A stretch of 64,000 nt of DNA, taken from NCBI GenBank assembly GCA_000507305.1, contig DF239017.1, forward strand, positions 546,531 to 610,530, read 5' to 3'. The stretch's first letter is position 1. Each line of letters starts with the position of its first letter. The notes under the pieces are model-generated. The model did no database searches. It worked only from the letters and a program-made list of their open reading frames with translations, and was not told the origin of the DNA. Below, piece by piece: positions 13,374 through 23,656 of this stretch. A program made the position numbers and the translations under genes. This DNA comes from Breviolum minutum Mf 1.05b.01 (Eukaryota > Sar > Dinophyceae > Suessiales > Symbiodiniaceae).

Positions 13374-16245
13374 TCACCATGAGTTTGTTCCAAGATACTT
13401 GTAGCGCTCCCAGTCAGCACCATACTTCTTGGAGCACCTCACCTCATCACGCCAGCACCTGTGGCAGTCCATGAGCCAAAAGTAGATGCCTTGGCACGTC
13501 AAATTGATACCAATGGAAGTCCATGCGCAAAATCAGGAAACTTCAAGCTTGATTTCACCGTTGAAACTTCGAACGAGAATTGCATCAGTATTACCCTGTC
13601 TTCAAACTGCCGACAATCACAGTACAGTCACTCAGTCACGCTGAACCATTGCAAACAAGGATATACATGCATCATCATAAATGGTTATAATTCAACAAAG
13701 GTCTTCACACTTCTAACTTTTATGTATATCATATGATATCATATGTATACATACAATATGTAACTATGTAAATCGGATTTTAAAACTGTACATATGTGGG
13801 GTATGCGCGTGTTTGCGTGATATTGCAACATATGTAAAACATGCCATATGGTATATGGTGTGTCAAGGTGATGCTCTGAGGCCATCAGCCGACAACTTGG
13901 ACTTGTTTGCACAGCATGAGATCCATCCAAGGCACAGTATCCAATTGGCATCCAAGGGAAAGGAGACTGTGGATCATAGCACACCACAGCCCACCTTATT
14001 CTAACACGCAAACGCCTGCTATACTATGCTATACTGCTACACCATGCCTGCCTAATGTGGCTGTCATCTTGCAGCACTGTGAAAACAACTGGCCAACATG
14101 AATGCAAGTCATTGAGCTGAGACAAGTTACCCAATGCACATCGTCAAATCGCCGATGTAGTTGAAGTGGCGTGCCAATCCCCAGTAGCCTGATGTGAGAA
14201 GCATGGAACCTTCCTTGGTCTTGATGAACTCCACCTTCTTGTCTCCAAAGATAATTCGAGTGCTCCATGGCGATCTGTATTTGTCAACGGTGCCTCCATT
14301 GTTCATGTGATCACGGAAGAGGTGCTTCTCAATGTTGGTGATACGGAACATGATCATGCCAAAGATGTACATCGAAAATCCAATGGCTGCGAAGATGTAG
14401 TTCTTGGTGATGTAGCCGTTGGTAGCACTGCCTTGCACAGCAAGGAAACCCATGAAGGAAATGGGATAGAAGCGGCTGAGGAAGCCCCAGTCGCCATATG
14501 TCAACATAAACCCGAAGAGATCATGACGAATGTCAGTGGTCGTCAGGTATGCAGGCTCAACCAGGTTGTAGTCAAAGATGTAATACCTCGGGCAGTGGCC
14601 TTCCAGAACAACTTGGCCAACACAAAGTCACTCAAATCTGAACCCTTGGAAGATGCCCTTGAGCAAACACCCTTGGCTCTGAGACATTTCTGCCAAGACT
14701 CCAATGTGCCAATGTGATGAACACAGCAGCTGGCCCGATGTTGTCAAAAGAGCCTGGTTACAAGCAGGAGTCGTTTGCACACCACATCACTGGGTGTGCC
14801 TTAAATATCCCGTGACACTTGTGACACCAATGATTCCCACATGTCCTAAGGCCTAAGGCTTTTGTTGGACCTATGACCACTGAAATGCCCGCAGCTGGGC
14901 TCACCTTCTGCATCACAGAAGTCCGTGCCGGTGAACATTCGCTGGATTTGTTGGGACTTGGCCTGCGTGGAACAACAACTATCAATCAGCCCAGAACAAA
15001 GGGCAAATCAACCTGAAGGGGAACTCTAGACATGATCTACATGTTTTTCTGGAATTACCAAACAGTGCAAAAGCAACCCCTTATGAATCTCTAATGTCAG
15101 GGATCTTCCGCCTCGTGATCACCCAAGAAGAGCGAGTCGCTGGCGCTGTAGGCAGACGGAAGCTTGCAATTGTAGTACATGCTTGCCTGAGGATCAGGTT
15201 GAATTCAAGTGCGACTTTGATGTAGTGATTGCAGCCGATAATAAGTCCAAGTTACCAGGTACGAAATGTTCAAAATGACCCACCCGGTCAATCCAGGGCG
15301 TGCGTTCCAAAATCGCTTCAAGTCAAATGGCACCTTCAAAATGCCATGAAACAAACGAGGATTGCGGACCACGCCCATGAAGAAATCATTGAAGAAATCC
15401 TTGATGTCGAAAACACCATGATCCTCTTCAAACTCCTGAGCTGGCTGAAGGATCTTCCACACAATACTCAACGGGGAATGACCGAACATCTTATACACAT
15501 TGCATATCATTGCATGGATTTAAAGCAATCATAATACAATCTCACAAAATTCGTTAATATTCTAGAAATGTCTGAAAATCATGAAGACAAAAAACATAGT
15601 TTCGCAGTTTCTATCTTGATGATTTTGAAGCTGAGCCGCAGGATCATTCACGTGGCGCTTCCAGAAAATGCCAAAGTCCACGTACAACCAGAGCGCCATG
15701 ACATAGCTGGTAATCACGGCCTCAGTCAAGAGAGCTCCCATGTTCTCGAAGACATAGTAGGGCGTCAGGAAGGAGAAGACCTCGTACTTGCACAGGAGGT
15801 ACAAGCCAATGTTGCTGAGGAAGAAGCAGAGCAAGCCATTCATTGGATAGATCAACTTGCGGCCACTTTTCAGCATCACTCCCTCTTTCATCTGTCCTGG
15901 AAGTATCATCTCACCCAATGCCTGACAGCACACCCATGTTAAAGACACCAGTGTAGGACCCCAGCACGGGCGAATTGAAATACCATCCGGCAAGGTCCAA
16001 ATTAGGTCCTTCCAAAAGCTGGGCCCTGGAATGACCAGCCTACCCTGATGCATCACCATGATACCATAGAAGTAGTAGATGGCGACTGGAATGAAGAAAG
16101 TCCAAAAGCCTGTGCCAATATTCCCATAGAATTCACCAATCGGACGAGTCTGCTTCCTTTCAATGACTCCATTGGCTTTTTCTGGACCTTTTGAGCTTGG
16201 CGCAACTTTCGGTGCTGGGCTGTCCGTACGTTTCGAGGACGGCAT
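13374..16245 (-). CDS. sterol reductase, DHCR7/ERG24/LBR family (complete, 7 exons)
   Basis: NADPH-dependent reductase of a ring double bond in sterol biosynthesis, a multipass ER membrane enzyme. Exons on the minus strand: 16245-15637, 15435-15256, 15186-15123, 14753-14694, 14599-14131, 13966-13911, 13489-13374. They total 1554 bases, keep frame at every junction and give 517 residues, near the family size. Family marks in order: LPGQMKEGVMLKSGRKLIYP (about residue 120), FFMGVVRNPRLF, RPGLTGWVILNISYL, YLTTTDIRHDLFGFML, SGYWGLARHFNYIGDL and CWRDEVRCSKKYGADWERY at the end. The start ATG at 16245 follows an open but non-conserved frame. Donors of introns 1, 4 and 6 are GC, the others GT; five of six acceptors are AG followed by G. 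The usual VPYR..P tail is replaced by KYLGTNSW. The overall look is closest to DHCR7 (7-dehydrocholesterol reductase), but C14-reductase or C24(28)-reductase activity cannot be excluded from sequence alone. Confidence 0.93.
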
Positions 16246-16565
16246 GGCTTCAAACCCCCTGCGATGTGACTCACCAGTCTCACTAGTACTGAGGCAGTAT
16301 TGAAAATTGCTGCGGTCGAAAGACTTCAGAACGACCTGGCAAATCAAAATATCAAAAAATGCAAACATAGATGCAACAAACAAGGCAAAACACATGCAAT
16401 GCAGTATATATCCGACATTATATGCAATCCGGTAAGAACTGAAGATCAAAGCTGCGTGATGAAAGGTGGTGAGTGGTCATCAACAAGGGCCTTCACTTCA
16501 AGATTGAGAAGGGCCACACCCCTCGGAGCGTCCATCCGCATCTGAGACAAAAGCCTTAGCCTGGT

Positions 16566-17706
16566 GTGCATTGAAAGAGCACATTACATAGGGGCCTCAT
16601 AGGGGTCTTTAATGGTGCTCCAGGTATTGTGAAGCCTCTCATACCCCAAAAACAAATCCGAAGCCTCCCCCTGGCAACTCATCTTTTGGGACTCCTTGGG
16701 CTCCTTAGAGCTGAATCTTTCCCAAGAATGAACATGGCAATGGGAAAAAAAAGGTCAAGCAAGATGAAGGAAGTTCACAAAGGTCAGCTTAGCTATTGGA
16801 TATCTATGTATTTCGAAATATTCCGAATTCCCGCCAAAGGACATAGACTTTTTCGGCGTTGGCGCTTGCTGCCACGGGCTCGTCGGGCCAATCATGTGCG
16901 CATCTAGCAGCTGTCCAGCCAACTGGTGGAACATGGTGTCAACCCCTTTGCCAGTCCTGCAGGGCTGCATGCTGCAGCAAAGCTGCGGTCATTTCAGGCA
17001 AGATTCCAGAATGTCAGAAAATTTGCAGACAGTTGGCTACAATGGTGACTCAAAGAAATTGATGCATAAAATAAATTCGAAAGTCTTTCCAATAATCACT
17101 CCATTGTAAAGCTTCAAATGCTGCTGCCTTGCGAGACATTCAACAAATACATTTCCTTTTGAGCTTTCAAAACCACAAAAATTCTCCTCGCCGACACCTC
17201 CTTGGTTGTGCTGCTATGGAAGAGGAAGAACTTCATCAAATGTGGTGCAGCCACACAACAAGATTTACAGTGACTTACCAAAGGCTCGTTGCACAATGTT
17301 GCACAAAACGACGTGTTTTCACCACATGTGATGTATCATGGTGCGTCATACTGCAAGGCTGAAAATGCAGCACTGCCAATGATTTCTCGATTTCTCTCTG
17401 AGAGTCGAAGTAGAAGCAAGACTTGTCTCTTGCAAAGCGTTGAGCAGCTTCAACAACCGTGCGACAGCGTAGGTCTGCCTCAGCCACTCTTCAATGATCC
17501 CACTGCCATGTCTTCCCTGGCACACCGCAAAAAAAAACGGAATACGTCGCCAAGTGCTTGATAGATTAGCATTAAGAAAGGCCATGACAAATCACGTGTG
17601 CTGACCAAGCTACCTTGCTCACTTGCTCAGTACCTGAGGTCAAAATGTTCATGCTGAAACTGCAAGGTTTGCCAGAATCAACAGCCGCACATCCGATGAG
17701 TACCTG
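16566..17706. repeat. segmental duplication, copy 1 (direct repeat of 36191-37356)
   Basis: About 1.14 kb closely matches 36191-37356 in the same orientation, with scattered substitutions and a few indels. It starts near GCATTGAAAGAGC and ends at the shared CCGATGAGTACCTGA. It carries copies of the last exon or exons of the Rab-like GTPase gene at 37.0-38.7 kb, but no exons 1-6 lie next to it. It also contains an ankyrin-like exon candidate (about 16845-16935; GWTAARCAHDWPDEPVAASA), in which two of three differences between the copies are synonymous. Confidence 0.9.
17114..17478 (-). pseudogene. orphan 3-prime exons of a Rab-like GTPase
   Basis: Within duplication copy 1, minus-strand 17478-17279 encodes the counterpart of Rab-like exon 7 (VVEAAQRFARDKSCFYFDSQ). 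After a GTAAGT donor, 17213-17114 continues in frame to a TGA stop (KEVSARRIFVVLKAQKEMYL). The P-loop, switch and middle exons are missing to the right, where the similarity stops inside the intron. By itself it cannot make a GTPase, hence a fragment, although it could be spliced into a neighbouring transcript. Its exon 7 stays open through a region where the copy attached to the full gene has a stop codon. Confidence 0.65.
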
Positions 17707-18560
17707 ATTCCCAAGAAGGATCTCATTTTCAGGTGAGCTTCGAGTTGTTTGCCTATGACAGGATCAACATTTGCTGCTCAAAGCTTCAGGGATCTTTGTC
17801 CAACGGACTTCACATCGTGAGAAAAAAATCTAAAAAAGCGATCACCCACACACCTATTGTTCATTGACACATCTTCGAAGGTTCTCACGTTTATTTAGGT
17901 TCCCGCCCGCCTGAAGACCCGAAGGTTGCTGCACCGCCTCAGAGTCAATGCAGCTAAAATTGGATGCCAATCACCGGGCTACGCTGATTAGTTGGTGGTT
18001 TTGGGTTTCAGTTGCGCCTGCCTACTCAATGCATGAATAGAACTCTTCCCTTTCCCAAAGGTTTCAAGGGTCTGCCTTTATGCCTTTCGCAAACAAGCAA
18101 TCTGTGCAAGGCTCATTTCAGCCTTACACATTTCACATACTTCCGTAGTGCCTTTCACAGTGTTTTTCACATGGACTCTGGGAAAGCAGTTCCAATCAAA
18201 GGGCTGCAATGGATTTGTTCGGGCGTCTTCAAGCACCATGCCAGGAAAGGCAGCTACAGGCTACAGCTAAGTATTGCTACAAAATGAAGTTAGGACTTGC
18301 CATTAGCTTCTCTGATACGCCCTGCCAGAGCGTGCGTCTTTGGTTGCCAAAGAGAGCAACGGATCTGTTCAACTGCGAGCAATCTGAAACCCACGCGATA
18401 GCATGGTTTAAAGTTTAAATCAAGACGACAAGGCCCGACAAGTCTGGTCTCTTGACGAACACATATCATCCGACCTCTGCGTTTGCGGAGTATGATCGGA
18501 CCGCTAGACAGATGTGAGCTTCCTGATTCAAGCCTATCCAACAAGGACAAAGTCTGCCTG
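17707..18560. other. no clear gene
   Basis: Beyond the duplication edge only weak minus-strand frames are seen (for example 18290-18400 with EQIRCSLWQPKTHALAG). These may be a short exon of the next gene; otherwise I see nothing here. Confidence 0.35.
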
Positions 18561-18579
18561 TACAAACTCACCCTCCAAC

Positions 18580-21500
18580 TCAAAGGGAAAGATCTGCAGC
18601 TCTTATGCAGAATATTGGAACAAAGACAGTGGTGGCACAATCTATAGAAACCAGCACCTGCGCAAAATGTGCTGAATCTGAACCTCCGGAATCTGGTAGT
18701 GAGCTTTCATCTTCCTCAGCAAAGGCAGCAACCGCGTCTAGAAGCTCACAAGCTTGAAGTTGCATTTAGACTTAAAATTTAGAATCAGAAATTGTGGTCA
18801 CCAAGTCTGAAGAAATTTCAACAAAAAAAAGTGCAACCCCTGTCTTTACACCCATGTAATACCATGTTCAAGGGTATAGGTATGAAATTCTGGCCAACAG
18901 GCTAGAACTGGTAAGACTGTGTACCGGTAGACTCACTTCTTTGCAAATCTAGAAATGTCTATCCATACGTATGGAGATGCAAAGCTAAGGCACGTGACAC
19001 CGAGCCAGCGCATCTATGTCAACTCTGTCTACCTTGTCCTCACGTTGTTCAGGATGTTAAACAAAACTGCGGTGCAAAGTGAGAACCCCCACCCATGGTC
19101 TTCAAAAGACTTAGAGAAACATGCAAAAGACAAGCTGTACAGTAGCGTCTGTAGAGTTCCTTGGGGGGGTCAAACAGAACACGAATGAGTGTGTTCAACT
19201 TTCGTTCGGAATTTCTTTCAAACACCGCAAAGGGGACCAGGTTGTTTTGGAGATAAATTTTGTCTGAAAGGAAGGCCAAACCAGTACGTAGTACGGACAA
19301 ATGAAAATGATGAAGAAAAGACGAGTGAAATAAAGACTTTCAACGCACATGTCCTCTTCTATAGTTCCGTCAGCCCAGCCAATGTCCCGCCCCCTGTAGA
19401 CATGGCAGTGCTGCCCTTTGAAGAAACGACGCCTGATGAAGTGAAGTGGAACTTGTAGTGACGATGCCTGATTGGATGTAGGATCCTCCAAAACTACCTG
19501 ACCAATTCCAATGTACCCATAGGAGGTCCCGAAGCGCGCAGGCATCCAGCTGCCACTTGTCCATGCCAAGACCATTTCCCCAGGGCATGGGCACGGCCGC
19601 AGTGAAGACAAAGGCACTTGACAGCGGAGCTGCTGATGACGGCCGACTCGACAATCGTATGTCGGCCAAGTTTCACTGCTTTCATCACCTGACAAACGTT
19701 TTTTGCACATCTCAGATTTGGTCCAGTTGAGCATCTTTGACTGTTTCCTGATAAAAACTGAAGGCCACGAACCTATTTCGCCTAAACTACTTCGGTGATG
19801 CTTCAGCCAAGTGACTGCAGAAGGTGCCTTTGCCTACAATCACAGCTGCAATGCACTGTTGCAGTGAGCGGGACCAATATAGAACCATCTCACCATTTCT
19901 GAAAGCTTCTGATGGCAAGGGCGGTAGAAGGTCATCAATATTGCAACTCACAAGCGAGTTTTGATCACATGGAACCTCATCATCTGGCGGCTCCGACTCA
20001 GCGTCCATTCGCGAGAGCTCGGTGGCAGATCTCGAGAAATTCGAAGCTTCAGATTTGACTGACTTCACGTGCAGCACTTCTCGTGGCTTGGTGCTCAGCT
20101 GGGTGGAAACATGACGCAGCTGCAAGTCATCCAATTCCTTGGTGAAAAACTGTTCACATGGCGGGGCACAGGCAAGTGGCAAAAGACAAAAACCAGGGCC
20201 AATCATAGTTTCTTCCTACTCGCACTGGAAACACAATGCCGGCCATGCAAAGCAAGGATCGGGTAGCACATTCTCTGGGGACACGTCCCACTTCACAAGC
20301 ACTTTCCTCTCTTTTGCACCATCTTCCTTCAGGGCATGAAGCAAACAGGCCTTGAAACATAGAGACACAAACTCAAAGCTGGCAATTCCCCACAGAGTGG
20401 AATGCGTTTCATTTTTGTGGAGCAGTTGCATTTGCTGAATACTACTACAAGTGTTTGTGTCCGCCCTGATTTAGGCAGAAACAATATTCAAAAATAAATT
20501 CCAAAGGTTTGCAATCTCATTCGCAGCGCAAGACATGTTCTCATTTTCTCGGCTGTGTCCTTTTCAGTGACCATTTTGCTCAAGGTAAAACTAATGGGTC
20601 TGCTGTGACTCTTGCAGGCCAGTGTAGCTTCTCCCACGGATGGCGGGTGAAACCGACGGAGCAAAACCAAGCACCCTGCCGGTATCAGAATCAAGTAGCC
20701 CACGCCCACCATGAAAACAGAAATGATGTAGCCTCAGCCAACACTGAATGTGCAAGTATATGTGAATAAATACATGTGTATGTATATATATATATATGTA
20801 TCCAAGACAAATGTCCAGGGTGCACAACAGTGGAACGCAGGCACAGGAAACCAAACGTTTCTAGGCGGAGGGGCTGTTGAAGTCTATCGGAACTGCTCGG
20901 ATGGAAGTCTCAAAAGGAATGGTTTGCGCAATGGCAAAGACTGAGGTGTGGCTGACTGCGCACCAAGTACCACCGGTACCTGACTCCAGCGACTCTGAGT
21001 CGGTCAAGAGGTCGGCGCCGTGTGTTGACCAGCTGTCTTCCTTTGCGCAAACTCAAACAGCTCATTTCTTTTTGTTCGGGATTCGGCATCTATGAAGAAG
21101 CAAGTGAACTAGTTTACCTGTCTAAACAGTCAAGTGTCAAGTGCTAATCTGCAAGTATCACATGGGCTGTGCTAAAAAAGTTGTTCATCTCGCAAGGTCA
21201 TAAGAAATTGCTTGCGCCGCCACTTACGCATCACGCGGGCACAGTGCCAGCTTACGCATGGGGATTCCAGTATTTTTCTTACGCGCCAGCTTAACCTGAC
21301 TTAAGCATCTCAAGGTTTTGCTTACGCGCACGTTCTGATGACCACCTCCCTTTTTACCACATGAAGAGAGGTTTATAGCGTGGCTCACATGAGCTTCCCT
21401 AATTTATTGCCACCGTCTGTCTCTCATATCTGCAGGGTGCAGGTATCATATCTATGTCTGTTGAGTCTGTCTGTTGTTGGGCGCATCAATAAATGATTCT

Positions 21501-22800
21501 TGCGTCTCCGCCACCACTCTAGCATTCGCAGTGTCCCTGTCATCCGAATGTGGTCAAATTTCGCTGACAAAAGCATCTGAATGTTGTACGGGAGTCTATC
21601 TGTTACATCTCTAAATCATCTATATAAATCAAACATAAAATAGACCTGCAGAATTGGCAGGAGTGCACTTTTTTCCGAAGAAGTATAACCTCCCGATTCA
21701 GGAGCTTTGGAAATCAAGGCAACCAGTTTCTTTAGAAACCACCAACTGAAGCAAAGATAGGCAGCCAAGACATCGAAGAATACGCACTCATCCCCGGGAC
21801 TTGGCGCTTGGTCGCTGATCCTGAAGATCACGCGGTCAGTCAGCCCGTTGACTTCAAGGATGGATACTTCGCCTTGCACTTCCTGCACAAAGGAGATTTC
21901 CAGCAGTGGAGAATTCCTAGGCAGATGCAAACAGGACAACCAAGGTTGCAAGGTGTCAAAACACTGGCTTCCCCAAAATGACAAACACCAAAAAAGAATC
22001 TTCAAGCTCAAGCAAGACTCAATATGATGACTTCGCCGACGCCTTTGTCTTTTGGGAGAGACTCGCCAACTGAAGGCACCAAGTCTGTAACAACCAGCAT
22101 CAGGTTTCCTCCGCTAAAGTTGTTGAGGAATGTCTCCGGCAACAACACCAAAACCTCACCTGCCATGAGCTGAGTGACAGGTGGAAGTTGGACCGCTTTG
22201 GATCAAGTTTCCTCTTGTGCATTTGCTGCACCAAACTAGCAGTCTGATCTCCAACAAAACTGGTGACTGACTTCACCTTGGCCCTCAAGCTGTCAAAAAT
22301 CAGCGCATGTTTAGCAACTTTCATGCCTGCAGCATCTCGAGCGATTCTGATGTTATGGTCTGTCTGTCGAAGCTTCATCACCGTGACATTTCCTGATGGC
22401 ACTGCCCTCGAAAAGGAATCCGATTCCTGGAGGCAAACATCGTCTTGACGCAGAACGATTTCCCAATTGCCCAACCAACAGCCGGATCCCCAACCACCCA
22501 GTAAGCCTTTGGCAACACATGGAAGTACATGGAGATACCACCTACATCTCATGACATCACTAGAAGTGGTGTGATTCGTGGATGTTCAACTGGATGTGCA
22601 CTTGGATGCATGTTCAAGTGCATGATAAGCCCATGTTCATGGTCCCATGATGTCCCACAATGATCATGATGTTCCACGGGACTCTCCTCTGATGATGCTT
22701 CCCTCGCAATGCTAAGAGAATGCGCCAAGACGTTGCCCACAACTGTGTCAGACACTCCTGGCTGCTCGTCTCTTTCAAACACACCAAATCATTCAAACAC
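18580..22800 (-). CDS. unrecognised membrane-protein gene, multi-exon
   Basis: Likely minus-strand exons: about 22560-22780 (FERDEQPGVSDTVVGNVLAH), 22190-22500 (KLRQTDHNIRIARDAAGMKV), 21640-21950 with a hydrophobic stretch (VFFDVLAAYLCFSWWFL), 20510-20740 with a clear membrane helix (GVGYLILIPAGCLVLL), 20220-20430 (KERKVLVKWDVSPENVLPD), 19790-20150 (acidic, then FRNGEMVLYWSRSLQQCIAA), 19440-19700 (GEMVLAWTSGSWMPARFG) and 18580-18770. The two GEMVLxW.S copies look like a small repeated C-terminal domain of the kind GExVxYxS...W.PA seen in many dinoflagellate proteins (from memory, not searched). No enzyme motif is recognised. Splice sites were not resolved and this may be two genes. Confidence 0.4.
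21224..21330. repeat. four spaced copies of CTTACGC
   Basis: CTTACGCA or CTTACGCG occurs near 21223, 21251, 21279 and 21321, within a locally GC-rich patch between two putative exons. The spacings are about 28, 28 and 42 bases. No function is known to me. Confidence 0.5.
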
Positions 22801-23656
22801 AGCAAATCAAAATCAATCGCTACAGCTACCGTAGCTACCATGTAGCTACCTATTCAACAAGTCATGCAACAAGTCGTTAGAAGCTGTAGCTTCCTTTACT
22901 GTATCGATTCCTTCACGGGAAGCCTTGATGAACAATAGCTTTGGATGGTTTCAAGGGTTAATGGAAAGTCGTTGACACGCTTACATTTGCCATGGAAAAC
23001 ACATGATCAACATCAACTACACAGGGCAAACGGCATGGACCACAGCCTGGCCAAAGTTCCAGAGTTCCAACGGATTGCGAGTACCGCTGCCAAGGTTCGT
23101 TGCCAACAACAATCTTTGGAAAAGTCACCATAGTCAAGTCCAAAAGATGTTATGACACCATTCCAAAGAATGGCAAAGTAAACTGGGCTTGGGACTTGGG
23201 AATATTGAAATGGCTTCTGCTTTGAATGAAAAATCCAGCCGAATCATTCATATCTACACTGTCAGTTGGCTCAAAACTGTATGGACATTCCAGGACATCT
23301 TTTCGGACGCAACAAGTGGCTTCGAATGGTTCAAAGCCGGGCTCCTTCTGGAAGAACCATCGAGTTCAGCAGCGTGCTACTGCTAGTGGTACTGGTCCGG
23401 GTGGTACTGCTGCTAGTGGTGCTGCTGGACGTCCTTCATCACAGGTGGTTGATATTGATATACTTTGGATGAGATGAGAGAGATGTCGTGTCACATCAGC
23501 GACCAATCACTGCAACCTAACCCTTACCCCAGACCCTCCAGGCCCTCCAGGCCATTGTTTTTGCATGTTTTTTCCGGCACAGAACTCTTTTTCATATTCT
23601 CCATCTCCATTGCAATATTATTTATTCTCTTTAAAACACTTTATTATAATCTATAT

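Noticed and set aside
13489-13540. Reading the last sterol-reductase exon further upstream (FCAWTSIGIN before QGIYFW)
   Set aside because: It resembles the family, but no AG acceptor precedes it and a TGA sits at its edge. The 56-bp exon at 13911-13966 restores phase and family pattern instead.
14307-14717. Plus-strand 136-codon frame
   Set aside because: It lies opposite the conserved TTTDIRHD and GYWGLARHF exon of the sterol reductase; it is a shadow frame.
16755-16970. 71-codon minus frame conserved in both duplication copies
   Set aside because: Differences between the copies mostly change amino acids in this frame, while the ankyrin-like frame over the same bases shows mainly synonymous changes.
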